Part shown: piece after piece, positions 29,064 to 40,411 of the stretch
How positions within the stretch are numbered: the first letter of the stretch is position 1
How the letters are laid out: each line of letters opens with the position of its first letter
NCBI GenBank assembly: GCA_014529385.2
Contig: CM043942.1
Location: 31,543,469 to 31,607,468 of the forward strand
DNA from: Adiantum capillus-veneris
Lineage: Eukaryota; Streptophyta; Polypodiopsida; Polypodiales; Pteridaceae
Direction: 5' to 3'
DNA length: 64,000 nucleotides
Position numbers and translations under genes: made by a program
Notes under the pieces: model-generated
Seen by the model: the letters and a program-made list of their open reading frames with translations, nothing else
The model's database searches: none
Told to the model about the DNA's origin: nothing

Positions 29064-32000
29064 TTGAAGACACAGGGGATCATAGACGAGACACAGGGAA
29101 TTGTAATTATGGCTGACAGACCAGATAATGTGACTGAAGAGGTTTCCTCTTCACAGGGTCAACAGACACATGAAGTGGGTGAGTCCTCAAGACCACCACA
29201 GACTGATGATGATATATTCAGGACCCAGTTGGTTACTGCTGTGGCTATGTTCACACAAGTAATGCAGAATCCGAGGTTTTTAGCCTTTCTGCAACCTCCT
29301 GTTCCGTCTCAGCAAGTTGGGTCACTGGATCATATTCAAAAGCCTGTTAAGGCTCGAGCACAGGTGATTCATACCGCACAGTCAATGGAAACACCTGTAC
29401 ACTTGACGGAGAACATGCAGTCTCCACAACGTATGCCTAAGGTGCAAGAACAGGTGGCTGAGATGCCAGTTTTTCAAGCTGTACCAATTCAGCCCGCCAC
29501 CTTTCAGCAGCCTATAGCTGGTTCTAATGGGCAGGGAAGCAACTTACAGGCTATGCAACAGGTCTTCCCACCACCTTCAGTACACCCTGGCTATTTTGGA
29601 GGTGGATCGGTATTTCAGAGCATGGCTGGTCATGCACCTGGAAATCAGTTTTATACGCCAGAAACAGTGTTTGGGGGTGCTCAAACGATGATGCCTAACC
29701 CCATGTACAGTGTCATGGGTATGCAACCAGGGTTTCAAAGCACTCAGGGACAATTTGGGATGCCACAAGCAAATTTTGGCATGGCTGGAATTACAAATCA
29801 GCAGCCAAATATGGCATTTCCAGGTCAAGTTAATAGCGGCCAAGGAACACAGATGAACCCTAATAGTGTTCCCATGTTTCAGTCACTTCCATATGACAAT
29901 TTAACGCCGCTGGAGAGGCCAACTCCGTACAAAGAAGGTGGCAAAGGAGTGTCATTCACGACCTTTACAGGGTTTGATGACAGGAAGAAGGCTCTTTCAT
30001 TCCTCCAGCAGTTTGACAAGGCCTATGCAGGGGGAAACTTTACAGAGGCTTCAAAGGTCCGCAAGGCAGCCACTTTCTTGACAGGGAATGCGGGACAATG
30101 GTGGACAACTTTATTGCTTCAAGGGCAAGCTCCGTCCACATGGATTTACTTCAAGCAGATTTTTGCAGCAGCATGGTTATCTGATGATTTCGAAGCAGAT
30201 GTCATGACAGAATGGCACCAGCTTAATGCTGCCACTTGCAGAAATCTGGATGATTACAATCGGAAGTTTTGGAAAGCTCTACTTCCAGTAACTTCCTATA
30301 GGTTTGTGCCATTGACAGAACAGATTGAAAAATACTGTTGTGGCCTACCTAAAGGATTGAGAAAGTACTGTACGAAGACAAAAGTCACTACTTTGACGCA
30401 GCTCATCGAGGTAGCAAACACTGGCAATGGTTTGCTCAAGGGAGAAGATTGTGAATTTAACACTGGCGTCAAGGCAGGATCAGGCAAGAAAAATTCAGCC
30501 AAGAAGCACGTTCCCAATGAGGCTCCTAAAGGGACTCAGGAGTCGGCCAACGCAGGGAAAGACAAAGCTACGGCTGAATCAGAAAAAGGACCAGCAAAGA
30601 AATGGAAAAGACGTTTTCCTCGCAAGTCAGAAGAGCAAAAGAAGGTCCTGAGGACAGAGAACAAATGCTTTATATGTGAGCAGCCTGGCCACATTGCTTA
30701 CAACTGTCCTACAAAGAAAAGGCCAGCTGATTCTGAAGACAAGGAAGACAAGAAAGGAAAGAAGCCCATGGCTGGTCTAGTGCCAGATATGGTGGGCGAC
30801 AAGCCAAATTCAGATGCAAGTGAGCTTTGCAGAGCATGGGGAAAGGTTAGGGATCAAACAGTGCTTATCTTCTTTGATCCAGGTGCCAAAGCCAACTTTA
30901 TTTCCCCAGAATTGGCTTCAAAGTTGGGAATCAGACCTGAAGAGATGGGGTATACAGCAGAGGCAGGTTTGGCATGTCCTGGCCATACAGAGGCTGTGAC
31001 ACCCATCATTGGAAAGTTGCGTCTACATATCCAGTCCTATGTAGATGCTGAAGAATTTTACATCATGCCACTGGACGGATGTGATGTGTTGTTAGGTATT
31101 CCTTGGTTGTTTCGTGTACAGGGAATCATGGATGCCTACAACAAAAAGATCACTGTACAGAGCAGGGGAAAGACTCACATTCTGGATGTAAAGCTTAAAG
31201 GGGAGTCTATTCCTACTGTATCAGCTTCTGTTATTACTTCTGTAATGAAAAAGCATCTTTCTGCGTACTTGGTTTTTGCACGTGAAGTGTCAGATTGTGA
31301 TGAATCAAATTTATCTGTGCTAGATAAAGAAAGGTCAATGTTTTTACAACAGTATAGTGACTGTTTTTCCGATTCATTACCGTCTCAATTACCGCCAGAG
31401 AGACCCGAGGACCATGCGATAGATTTGGTGCCAGGCAGTAGCCCACCAAATAAGCCTCCGTACAGGGTTAGTGCGGCTCAGCAGAAAGAGATAATGGGCC
31501 AAGTACAGGAGCTGTTAGAAAAAGGGCTGATTCAGCCCAGTTCATCTCCATTCTGTTCTCCAGTATTGTTGGTGCAGAAAAAAGATGGCTCATGGCGTAT
31601 GTGCATCGACTACCGTGCACTGAACAAGAATACCATCAAGAATAGGTTTCCTATACCTAGAATTGATGATATTATGGACAAATTAGAAGGAGCAGCTATG
31701 TTTAGCAGGATAGATCTAAAGAGTGGGTATCATCAGATCCGCATTAGATCAGAGGATGTGCACAAGACTGCTTTTAGAACAACGTTTGGCCTTTACGAAT
31801 TTTTAGTGATGCCCTTTGGTCTCACAAATGCTCCTGCTACGTTTAATAGGATGATGGACAGAATTTTCCGTCCACACCAGCAGTTTGTTGGTACGTTCTT
31901 TGATGACATGATAGTCTATTCAAAGAATGAAGAGGAGCATAGGCATCACTTGGCCATTGTGTTCAAAGAGCTACGCAGTCATAGGTTGCTCATCAATGCA

Positions 32001-34172
32001 AAGAAAAGTGAGTTTTTTCTGGAAGAGATTCACTTTCTGGGACACATTGTCTCAAAGGACGGTGTCAGAATGGATCCTGCAAAAGTCGAAGCGATCAAGT
32101 CATGGCCAAATTTGAAGACGGTGCATGATGTCCGAAGCTTTTTGGGACTATGCTCCTATTACAGAAGGTTTATTCGAAATTTCGCTGAGATTGCTTCACC
32201 TTTACATGCTCTTCAAAAGAAGGCAGTCACCTTCAGATGGACACAGAAAGAGATTTCAGCTTTTAATCTCTTAAAGGAAAAGATGACTTCAGATCCAGTC
32301 ATTGTGTTGCCGGATCTTAGGAAGTCATTTGTGGTCCAGTGTGATGCCTGCGGTAGTAGCATTGGTGCTGTGCTAATGCAAGATGGCAGGGTAGTAGCCT
32401 ATGAGAGCAGAATTTTGCAAGGGCCAGAGATGACCATGCAGGTCTATGAGAAAGAGTTACTGGCTGTGATTCATGCGCTCTTAAGTTGGAAACACTACCT
32501 GCTAGGTGCAGATTTCGTTGTCCAAACGGATCATCAGACCTTGCGATACTTCTTGACACAGACAAAGTTATCTGAAAAGCATATGCGATGGGCAAATATC
32601 TTGTCCATGTTCCATTTTCAGATTGTGCATGTGGAAGGCAAGAAGAACGTTGTGGCCGATGCCTTGTCAAGGAAGCCACAAATTTCAGCTGTGTCAATTC
32701 CTTATCATCATGAACTTGATGATATGAGAGAACAGTATGCAAATGATGAAGATTTTGCAAGGGTCTTCGAGCAACTAATGGATGGACAACGTCATGAACA
32801 CTATCTTCTTAAAGACGGGTTCATGATGATGCATGGCAGATTGTGTGTCACAAAGCCATTGCGACGCAAAGTTATGGAAGAGAGTCATGTCCCACCGTAT
32901 GCAGGGCATCGTGGTATTGATGCTACAGTTAAAGCGGTAGAGACATTCTTCTATTGGCCTACATTGAGAAGGGATGTGGATGCCTTTGTGCGAGAATGCC
33001 TAATATGCCAAAAGGTCAAGTTTGACAGGCAAAAGGCACCAGGGTTATTGCAACCACTACCTATTCCAGATAAACCATGGGAAAGTATTGCTATGGATTT
33101 TATCTTTGATCTTCCAAGAACGCAGACAGGAAATGATGGTATTTGGACCATTATTTGCAGATTCAGCAAACAGGCTCATTTTATTCCTGTCAGGAAGAAG
33201 ATAAAGCCAGATCAGATGGCACGCTTGTTTATGAGCAATATTTTCAAGTATCATGGCATGCCACAGTCGATTATTAGCGACCGTGATCCACGCATGACTA
33301 GTTTGTTCTGGAAAGGCTTGTTTGAGAATATGGGTACCACGCTCAAATTCTCTTCGTCATTTCATCCTCAAACAGATGGGCAGTCAGAAGAGGCAAATTC
33401 TACTGTCCTAGATCTGCTGAAGTGCTATGTGTCAGAGCATAAAGGAAAGTGGGAGCAGTATTTGCCATTGGTGGAGTATGCATACAATAATACAGTGCAT
33501 TCATCAACTGGCAAGGCACCCTTTGAGATAGTTGAAGGTGGCAAGAAAGTTCCTCCCATACTGCATACAAAGGACAAGATATTTGAAGCAGATAAGTATG
33601 TTCAGGACATGGATGAAATGTACAAGAAGGTCAAAGTGGCCTTAGAAAGGACTCAGGCAAAGCAAAAGAAAGCAGCTGATCGTCACCGTCGTGAAGTGGT
33701 ATATTCACTTGGTGATTGGGTGCTTTTACGCTTTGAAAAGGCAAGGTTAAAGAAGATGAAGGGCAAGGAAAGACTATTTCCAAAGCTCAGCCTGCGTTAC
33801 TATGGGCCTTTTCAAGTGTGCGACATAATCAGTGATGTTGCATATAGGCTGAAATTGCCTGACAGTTGGAAGATTCACAATGCGTTTCATGTGAGTCTTC
33901 TCAGACCCTATGTGGGTGATGTGCCAGAAGATATGCCAGCTGAAGATCAGCCGGAAGTCGAGGAACTTGACGAGATCTTGGTCCCTGAACAGATTTTGGC
34001 ACACAAAGAAAGGAAAGTGAAAGGCAAGGTTGCCAGGCGTTACTTGGTAAAGTTCAGAAACTATCCACCAATGGATGCTAAGTGGATGGAAGAAGGTGAA
34101 CTTGCAGAGTCACCAACTGTGTTATCACTTTACCTGGAAGCCTTCGATTTGCAACCTACCTTGACCCCTTGA
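29064..34172 (+). CDS. Element C gag-pol polyprotein (1702 aa)
   Basis: One open frame encodes everything needed for retrotransposition. Gag covers residues 1-530, Gln/Met/Pro-rich at first, then a Retrotrans_gag core at about 300-440 with QWWTTL. The zinc knuckle CFICEQPGHIAYNC starts at residue 535. The protease active site is FFDPGAKANF (Asp 605), with DPG instead of D-S/T-G. RT covers about 800-1000, with [16 protein letters not shown] and FFDD at 945-948. RNase H starts near Asp 1094, with a TDHQTL motif and VADALSR. Integrase has an HHCC finger (GHRGID...CLICQK) and a D1345, D1406, E1442 triad with canonical D,D(35)E spacing. The C-terminus (about 1655-1680, ARRYLVKFRNYP...KWMEEGEL) resembles a chromodomain, which suggests the chromovirus clade. 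Met16 (MADRPDN) is an alternative start and matches the MADNN start in element A. Confidence 0.95.
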   Translation: MKTQGIIDETQGIVIMADRPDNVTEEVSSSQGQQTHEVGESSRPPQTDDDIFRTQLVTAVAMFTQVMQNPRFLAFLQPPVPSQQVGSLDHIQKPVKARAQVIHTAQSMETPVHLTENMQSPQRMPKVQEQVAEMPVFQAVPIQPATFQQPIAGSNGQGSNLQAMQQVFPPPSVHPGYFGGGSVFQSMAGHAPGNQFYTPETVFGGAQTMMPNPMYSVMGMQPGFQSTQGQFGMPQANFGMAGITNQQPNMAFPGQVNSGQGTQMNPNSVPMFQSLPYDNLTPLERPTPYKEGGKGVSFTTFTGFDDRKKALSFLQQFDKAYAGGNFTEASKVRKAATFLTGNAGQWWTTLLLQGQAPSTWIYFKQIFAAAWLSDDFEADVMTEWHQLNAATCRNLDDYNRKFWKALLPVTSYRFVPLTEQIEKYCCGLPKGLRKYCTKTKVTTLTQLIEVANTGNGLLKGEDCEFNTGVKAGSGKKNSAKKHVPNEAPKGTQESANAGKDKATAESEKGPAKKWKRRFPRKSEEQKKVLRTENKCFICEQPGHIAYNCPTKKRPADSEDKEDKKGKKPMAGLVPDMVGDKPNSDASELCRAWGKVRDQTVLIFFDPGAKANFISPELASKLGIRPEEMGYTAEAGLACPGHTEAVTPIIGKLRLHIQSYVDAEEFYIMPLDGCDVLLGIPWLFRVQGIMDAYNKKITVQSRGKTHILDVKLKGESIPTVSASVITSVMKKHLSAYLVFAREVSDCDESNLSVLDKERSMFLQQYSDCFSDSLPSQLPPERPEDHAIDLVPGSSPPNKPPYRVSAAQQKEIMGQVQELLEKGLIQPSSSPFCSPVLLVQKKDGSWRMCIDYRALNKNTIKNRFPIPRIDDIMDKLEGAAMFSRIDLKSGYHQIRIRSEDVHKTAFRTTFGLYEFLVMPFGLTNAPATFNRMMDRIFRPHQQFVGTFFDDMIVYSKNEEEHRHHLAIVFKELRSHRLLINAKKSEFFLEEIHFLGHIVSKDGVRMDPAKVEAIKSWPNLKTVHDVRSFLGLCSYYRRFIRNFAEIASPLHALQKKAVTFRWTQKEISAFNLLKEKMTSDPVIVLPDLRKSFVVQCDACGSSIGAVLMQDGRVVAYESRILQGPEMTMQVYEKELLAVIHALLSWKHYLLGADFVVQTDHQTLRYFLTQTKLSEKHMRWANILSMFHFQIVHVEGKKNVVADALSRKPQISAVSIPYHHELDDMREQYANDEDFARVFEQLMDGQRHEHYLLKDGFMMMHGRLCVTKPLRRKVMEESHVPPYAGHRGIDATVKAVETFFYWPTLRRDVDAFVRECLICQKVKFDRQKAPGLLQPLPIPDKPWESIAMDFIFDLPRTQTGNDGIWTIICRFSKQAHFIPVRKKIKPDQMARLFMSNIFKYHGMPQSIISDRDPRMTSLFWKGLFENMGTTLKFSSSFHPQTDGQSEEANSTVLDLLKCYVSEHKGKWEQYLPLVEYAYNNTVHSSTGKAPFEIVEGGKKVPPILHTKDKIFEADKYVQDMDEMYKKVKVALERTQAKQKKAADRHRREVVYSLGDWVLLRFEKARLKKMKGKERLFPKLSLRYYGPFQVCDIISDVAYRLKLPDSWKIHNAFHVSLLRPYVGDVPEDMPAEDQPEVEELDEILVPEQILAHKERKVKGKVARRYLVKFRNYPPMDAKWMEEGELAESPTVLSLYLEAFDLQPTLTP

Positions 34173-34733
34173 GTTTCAAAGCTACATGGATTGTCAGTGT
34201 GACAATGGCTTTTGAAACAAATGATGTACATGGTATTTAAAGTGAGCTCAAATCAAATACCTGTTACATCAATGTTAGAGCTGTACAGATTGTCAGTTTG
34301 GCAATTGCTCTTATGAAATGTCCAAAAGTTTGGTTAGTGCTATAGAAGTGAGTATTTCTTGTCAGTTTGTCAAGGATACAATGATTGCTTCTATTCAGGA
34401 GTACATGTGTAACTGCATTCTTAAACTGTCGGTTTGGGTATGCTCGAAAGTGTTACGGGATCCAACGTGTACTATAAGACAGTGGCAAAATGTGCAGCTA
34501 CCATTTTGTCATTGGAAAGTTCGTGACTCAAAGCAATGGCAGAGTGCGAAGCTACCACTATGTCATTGGGACAGGGTTCACACGCAGGCAATACATGAGT
34601 CGACGAGGTGTTGAATACACCAGGGTTGACAATGAGCATGTATGTGTCGTATATGTGTCGACAGGTGTTGAATACATCAGTGTTGACAGTAAGCATGGAC
34701 GACATAGATGCAAACGAGGACGTTTGAGATTTC
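34173..34733 (+). other. Element C 3' non-coding region with degenerate tandem repeats
   Basis: Contains two-copy repeats: GTGTTGAATACA...GTTGACA...AAGCATG type units at about 34,599-34,644 and 34,657-34,702, and GCTACCA...TGTCATTGG units at about 34,495-34,518 and 34,550-34,572. A motif like TTGTCAGTNTG recurs at about 34,190, 34,290 and 34,358. CGAGGACG precedes the polypurine tract. Confidence 0.6.
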
Positions 34734-34745
34734 AAGAGGGGGGTA
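34734..34745 (+). other. Element C polypurine tract
   Basis: AAGAGGGGGGTA directly before the 3' LTR. Confidence 0.85.
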
Positions 34746-36241
34746 TGTCACCAGCGTGTGACTACTATTCCAGCGTGTGACTACTATCTATCCTTTTTGT
34801 TGATTTCTTTCTTATTATCTATTTACTTTCACTTTTTGGAAACACCCCTCGGGAAATCTAACTGCCCTGCATTGCATAGCTAGTGTGGAACTGTCCAGAG
34901 GGAGTCCGGGCCTGAGGGCAAGAGAGCACTAAGGTTGGACAAGGACTATGGTTAGCCAAGTGGGGTCATTGACTAGCCAAAGTGGAATCCTTTGCTACAG
35001 AGGCTACATTTCAGTTTTGGATGTGGCCGCAGTGTACAAAGAGGGTCGGATGACCTAGAAAGATACAATGGCAGCATCTCCTAAAATTTAGGGAACTGCT
35101 ATTTTGGGACCTGAAAATGTCTTCGCGTCATTACGTGCAGTTTGACATGGGGATCATTTTGTTACTCTGTGGCCAAGTCAACAGAGGCTGCAGGTGAGAT
35201 ATTTTTAGACCCGAGGGTCTAAAGCGGGAAAATGCACAAATGAGTGACACTTGGCACTTTGAGGCCAGTTTACTACTTATAGAGAAGGCAAAAACGTGAT
35301 TTATAGTTGGGAGGCTCATTTTGCAAGTCTCTGTCACAGGTTAAGAGCTATGGAGTGCTTGCTTTCCCTCTTATGCACAGTGCGGTGCCAGGAGTGATGC
35401 CCTGCACGCTACGCACTGCCCTCTCTCTCCCCTTTGGCAGTATGTTATGCCCCTCTAGTGGGCTCTTCATTTGACCAATGTACAGTTGTGTGGGTTCATG
35501 CGCGATTGCCGAGGCAAGAGCCTCTTGCACAGGTACTGGATTAGCTAGTGGCTAATCCCCCCGCAGGTACAGGTGAATTCGGAGAGGTTTCACGCCAGAA
35601 ATCTCGTCCAATTCAAAGGGCAAGTAGCCCTACAGGCGCGGGAGCTCGAGGACTTGCTAGGGATGCGACCGGCACGCGAAACGGAGCCCGAAACAGTGAA
35701 TTACAGCCTGCTGTGTATTTTTGCAGGTTTAGGGTTTTGGCCCTAAACGGACCCTAATACCCCCAGGAGGTTCGGGGACGCAAGGGAACCGTTGTACAGG
35801 CGAACTGGCGCATTTTCAGGGCTGAAAACAGAGAATTCAGCGTGCTGCAGATTCTCGCCAGGTTTTGCAAAGTGCCCGTATGCGTCGGGAAAGTCAGTCA
35901 ATGCGTGGGAATACTGACCGTGAAGGGTTCTAGTACAGTTATGCTGCCGAAATCGGGCTGGAACAGTGGAAATTCAGCCGAGTTTGTGCGGGGCAGCTTG
36001 TAGGAACCACAGCGTTTATTCCCTCTTTTGAACAATAAAGAAATACCGAAAGGGGCGCCTAAGTTAGGGGCCAATCTGGTGTCCGTCTACTCATACAGGT
36101 GCAATCTAGCAGCCTGTATCCCTCTCCCCTTTGTTGTGTCTTGAAAGTACAGGTAAAATAGACGACTAATAATGGGTGAAAGCTAAATCAAGGTTTAAAG
36201 TAAAGTCTACCGCCCTTTTTGGATCAAACAGGCCGGTTTCA
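34746..36241 (+). repeat. Element C 3' LTR (1496 bp)
   Basis: Same length and, apart from one base noticed at 34976, the same sequence as the 5' LTR, followed by the target copy TTTTC. Confidence 0.95.
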
Positions 36242-36246
36242 TTTTC

Positions 36247-36948
36247 CCTCTTGCAATCATCGTGCCCAACTTCCAGTCTCTGGCGCTTGTGTTCCCTTGC
36301 ATGATCGCCCTACAACAACCCTCATCCCAACGTTTTTCATTGCAAAAACGCTAGACCTTCATCAACGTTTTTCATAGCAAAAACGCCAGCCAGATCTCAG
36401 CCCTTTCCAGCAATTTCAGCCCCAACCACTAACGCTAGGAAACCTGCAATTCAGCAGTGAAAAAACGCAGGAATTCAGCCATAGACGCAGTAGCAGATCA
36501 GCCCTTAGACGGTTGCAGATGTTCCCCCAAGTTTAGCCTCGAAAAACACAGCCAAAACAGTCATTTTCAGCCACCAAAACAGTCCCGAAAAACAGCAGAT
36601 AGAAGACTACAGATTTCAGCCATTGAGTCGTCGTCGTAACCACCGTCGTCGTCATCGGCATAGTCCCATTGCATATGCATTGTACACCTTTATGCAATCA
36701 AAGTAGACCACTCTCGCCGACGAGAGTGGGGCCTTCGGAGGAGGGTTTTACAACCTCTCGGGTGTCGTATCTCTTCTCTCTCCTTCTCTCAGTCTCATTC
36801 ACTTGCACGCACAATATCCACTCACTTTGTTTGTGATCGTAGCATTCTCCATATGACGGAAAGCTCTCTCTTTCCCTAAGAAGGAACCTTGAGCAATAAA
36901 GATCACTAATCTTGAGAAAATACAATATTCATTCCGCTGCACCTTACA
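36247..36948 (+). repeat. Element B 5' LTR, second part
   Basis: Matches 44,395-45,097 of the 3' LTR and ends CACCTTACA. It contains paired CGTTTTT...AAAAACG inverted motifs (36,324-36,390) and a hairpin CCACTCTCG/CGAGAGTGG at 36,711-36,732 that is conserved with a G-T change in the 3' copy (about 44,853-44,874). Confidence 0.87.
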
Positions 36949-36949
36949 T

Positions 36950-36961
36950 TGGTATGAGAGC
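36950..36961 (+). other. Element B primer-binding site
   Basis: TGGTATGAGAGC, one base different from the initiator-Met site, one base after the LTR. Same spacing as in element A. Confidence 0.8.
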
Positions 36962-37411
36962 TTTGAAAGTGTTCTGCATTACTCAAGGAAAGAACCACAA
37001 GAAGCACAATATTTTTTTTTGCTTGTTGTGATCGCACGAACCCAAGTTTACTTGGGCGTGGCGATTCCTAATCGTGTTTTGTTGAAGAGTGACAGGAATC
37101 CCAAGAAAGAAGGGCTTGTCCAGCCTCCCTTTGTGTCTCTTTTCACTCATTGAGAGCGGACCGTGCACTTAGCGGTCGGCCAATCGATGTGAGGTGGGAA
37201 AAAGCAACCTTGGTGTGAGCGCAAGGCCGCCAAGGGGTGCGCCCACAGAAAAGGGTAGAACTCGGGTGAAGAGAAGATCCTTCTGCAACGCGATTTGCAA
37301 GCGAAAGAAAACCTCAAGAACCGCAAGATCCTCAAGAACCCAAGAACCCAAGAACCAATACGCTCAAGAATCCAAGTTCCTCGCGAGCTTAAGACCCCAA
37401 GATCATAGTGT

Positions 37412-40024
37412 ATGGTCGTCACCCGAAGCGGCATGGATACTTCGCATTCAGGTGATGAGCATGAGAAAGGCGACGAAGGATTCTCCCCATCGGGAGATTT
37501 TTCCAACCCTCCCCCTTCGCCATCTACGCCAGACCCTATGGAGGCAATGGTCAAGCAGATGATGGCCATGATGGATAGACAGGCAGACAAGCGCCTTGCT
37601 TTAGAACGCGAGTGCATTGCTCTTGCCGCAAAACAAGAAGAAAATCGTCTTGCTCAGGACCGTGAGCGCGACGACAGAATTGCAAGAATGGCCGCAGATC
37701 AAGCAGCCAAGGACCGCAAGCGCGACGAAAGAAACAAAAGATTTGCCGCCCAACAAGAAGAAAATCGACTTGCTCTCGAACGCGAGCGCGCTGAACGAAA
37801 TGAACGAAAAGCAGAAAAGGAGGCCGAGCGTGAAGCTCAAAGGGAGCTTCGCAATCAAGAATTTATTGCCCAAATCCTAGCCTCGAAGACCGAACCACCC
37901 AAAGATCGTGGAAGTTCGTCAAGTGGCGCAAGCCACGATGCGGATTCCAACCATTCAGTTACAGAAAAGTTGATTTTCAGTAAGTATGACGGGAAGATGG
38001 ATACTACTGTTATTCATTCTTGGTTGCATCAATTTAATGCTTATTTTGCGACAACTAAGAAGACAAGCAATAGCAAAGTTTTGACGGCAGCTATGTACCT
38101 TGCCGGTGATGCCATTAATTGGTACAACTCATGGCAAGAGGCACAGCTAGCCGCGCACCTAGAGGCAGCCGACGATTTCACGCCCCTCTCTTTTAGTTGG
38201 GCTGATTTCCAAGACAAGCTCAAGGCGCGGTTTATGCCAACTGAGTATCTCGCACGATTGAAGGACGATTGACGCGCTCTCAAGCAAAATGGTATGCCGG
38301 TTATGTCTTTTTCTAATCGTGTTTTGCAGCTAGGTACCCAACTACGCATGTCGGATGAAGAGCGCAAAGAGGCTTTTCTCTTTGGATTGGACGAGTATAT
38401 CAAGTACGATGTCGAGGTACTCGATCCAATCGATCTCAACAAGGCGGTAGCGATTGCTCTCGCACAGGAGATGAAGCACAACAAGGGAAAGCCTAAGGAG
38501 AACAAGACTTCCACAAGTACCTTGCAGACTCCTCAGAACGGTAAGAATGGTAAGAATGATAACTCTTCTAACCAATCTACCAACAATATCTCATCAAAGA
38601 ATTCTTCCAATGAATGTAAGGGTAAGGCTAACACAATTGCTAAACCTAAGCTTACTCCAGATGAAAAGGTAGCACAAGGAATTGTAGGAGGATACATCAC
38701 GTCGGAAGAACAAAGCACTTATTCTAAAGAAGGTCGTTGTTTTCATTGTCACATTAAGGGTCACATAAAGAGAACACGTCCTAAGCTTGAATCGAATGAA
38801 TCTAAAGAACCCACAGCACCCACTACATCTGTCAATGCAATGAATGATAACATGAGTGTGCCCAAAGTTTCTCAGGACCCTCCCATTGATGATTCTCTCA
38901 TTAAATGTTATGGTCGTACGTCGGGGCACCGTTTTGTCATATTGTTTGACGGAGGTAGTATGCATGATGTGATCAGTCCCTCTCTTGTTGAGAGAGCCCA
39001 CCTCGAAGTTAGTCCGAGATCTCCTATCGAGGTTTCTGGCTTTCGTCCTGGTATGGACGCTCTCATCACGAAGGAGTGCCTTGATGTGTTGTTTGTAATT
39101 CAACAGATTACCTTCACTAGAAGATTTGTTGTTTCTCCTCTCTCAGGATGTGATATGATTTTAGGCATGAAATGGTTTCGTGAAATAAACCCTCTCGTTG
39201 ATTGGGAGGCGAACACTTTAACTCTCAATGTCAAAAGTGATTCTCCTAGTGTCTTTCATGGAGAGGACATTGTTCCTTCTCCATCTCTCATTGCTAATAT
39301 GCAGGACAAGGTTGAAAGGATTCGAGATAAGGAGACTCTCTCAGTCTCTTTTTCTCCACAGCATGATACACAGAACTTGCATGATTATGAGAAGCATGAT
39401 GATTTGAATGATAATGATTTGCATGTTGATTTGGATGATAAAGACAAGCATGATGAATTGCATGAAGATGATGTGATTGTTCATAAGGCTGATGTGTTAG
39501 TGTATGCTTTTTCTAGCGAAGCTAACCTCGTTGTAGATTCGAGAAGTCACGAAGATCTGATCTTGGCTTTCGAGTTAAGGTCCAAAGAACCTCCACAGGA
39601 CGATTCGATCATTCAGGACGAACCGATCTTGGCTCTCGAGCCTTGGTCCACAGAACCACCACAGGAAGTATTATGTGTTCGCATGATTGATACGCACGCA
39701 TTGTTCGAGTGTTTCATTCGTGAAGGTTTCCTGTATTTTAGTCAGCATCGTTATGTGATCCCTTTTACTAGGCATGACATATTGTATGTTGAGCACGTTT
39801 CTCTCATGGATGAGCACGAATGTATGCGGATTGTGCATGAAAAGCTGAAAAGTTTGTATGTCAGGAAGTTGCATTCCATGCCTCTTCCTTGGCATGACAC
39901 AGTTTCCGAACGAGCACATGATTGTATGAGCACTAAGCATGGGCATTTCCATTGTGATTTGCCACAGTTGATTGATTTTGATCAAACAGAAAAGATTCTA
40001 GCGCATTGTTTGCATATGTTTTGA
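37412..40024 (+). pseudogene. Element B gag-protease ORF with one in-frame TGA and an unrecognised C-terminal region
   Basis: The frame opens MVVTRSGMD. Residues about 55-150 are a strongly charged Glu/Arg/Lys coiled coil. The Retrotrans_gag core follows (KLIFSKYDGKMD, then AINWYNSW). A single TGA at 38270-38272 interrupts it; the same frame then continues to 40024, so this is either a recent nonsense change or a readthrough site. The knuckle CFHCHIKGHIKRTR has Arg where the last Cys should be. The protease site is LFDGGSMHDVIS (DGG instead of D-S/T-G), followed by GCDMILGMKWF. After about 39,240 come roughly 260 residues, first Asp/His-rich (39,370-39,480), with no RT or integrase similarity that I recognise. 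Confidence 0.82.
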
Positions 40025-40411
40025 TGAACGGGTTGTCACTCCGTCTCTATGTTCATCTACATTGCATACACAGTCTTTAGAGAAGACAATATTTTTTTCC
40101 TTCACTTTACATGGAATGGGTATGTTCATGGTTTTGTGTTGGAGATGGTTTCATGAATTTTCAGCCATGGAGATTCTTGAAGACGAAGGTAGTAGGACTC
40201 TAGACGAAGTTGAAGCAACAAAGGAGATTCAGAAGATTTTGTGTCGCTTTCGGCGCGGCCTAAAGAAGCAAGCGTTGCAGACCTTTATGAAGTTCAAGTA
40301 CCGCTCGACCCACACAACAGAGTGTGCCGGCGAAGAGTCCCTTCCAGGATTCTGGATGCTGTTGGCGATTTCCCTCGACGCCATACAGTTCGGTACCAGT
40401 ACCTCACTTTG
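40025..40411 (+). other. Element B 3' internal region
   Basis: Sequence between the gag-protease stop and the polypurine tract. Overlapping short open frames (40062-40412, 40241-40561) have no recognisable domain. No RT or integrase remnant. Confidence 0.6.

Larger units (their letters stand above)
27505..36241 (+). mobile_element. Element C: intact, young Ty3/gypsy retrotransposon (8737 bp)
   Basis: Two 1496-bp LTRs flank a single uninterrupted 1702-residue gag-pol ORF. The target duplication TTTTC (27500-27504, 36242-36246) is perfect. The only LTR difference noticed by eye is A at 27735 against G at 34976, so insertion was very recent. Primer-binding site, polypurine tract and all pol domains are present, so it may be autonomous. 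It sits inside the 5' LTR of element B, in intron 1 of the nitrilase gene, on the same strand as the gene. Confidence 0.95.

Noticed and set aside
32317-32760. 147-codon minus-strand open frame inside element C
   Set aside because: Antisense shadow of the RT-RNase H coding region, with no domain of its own.
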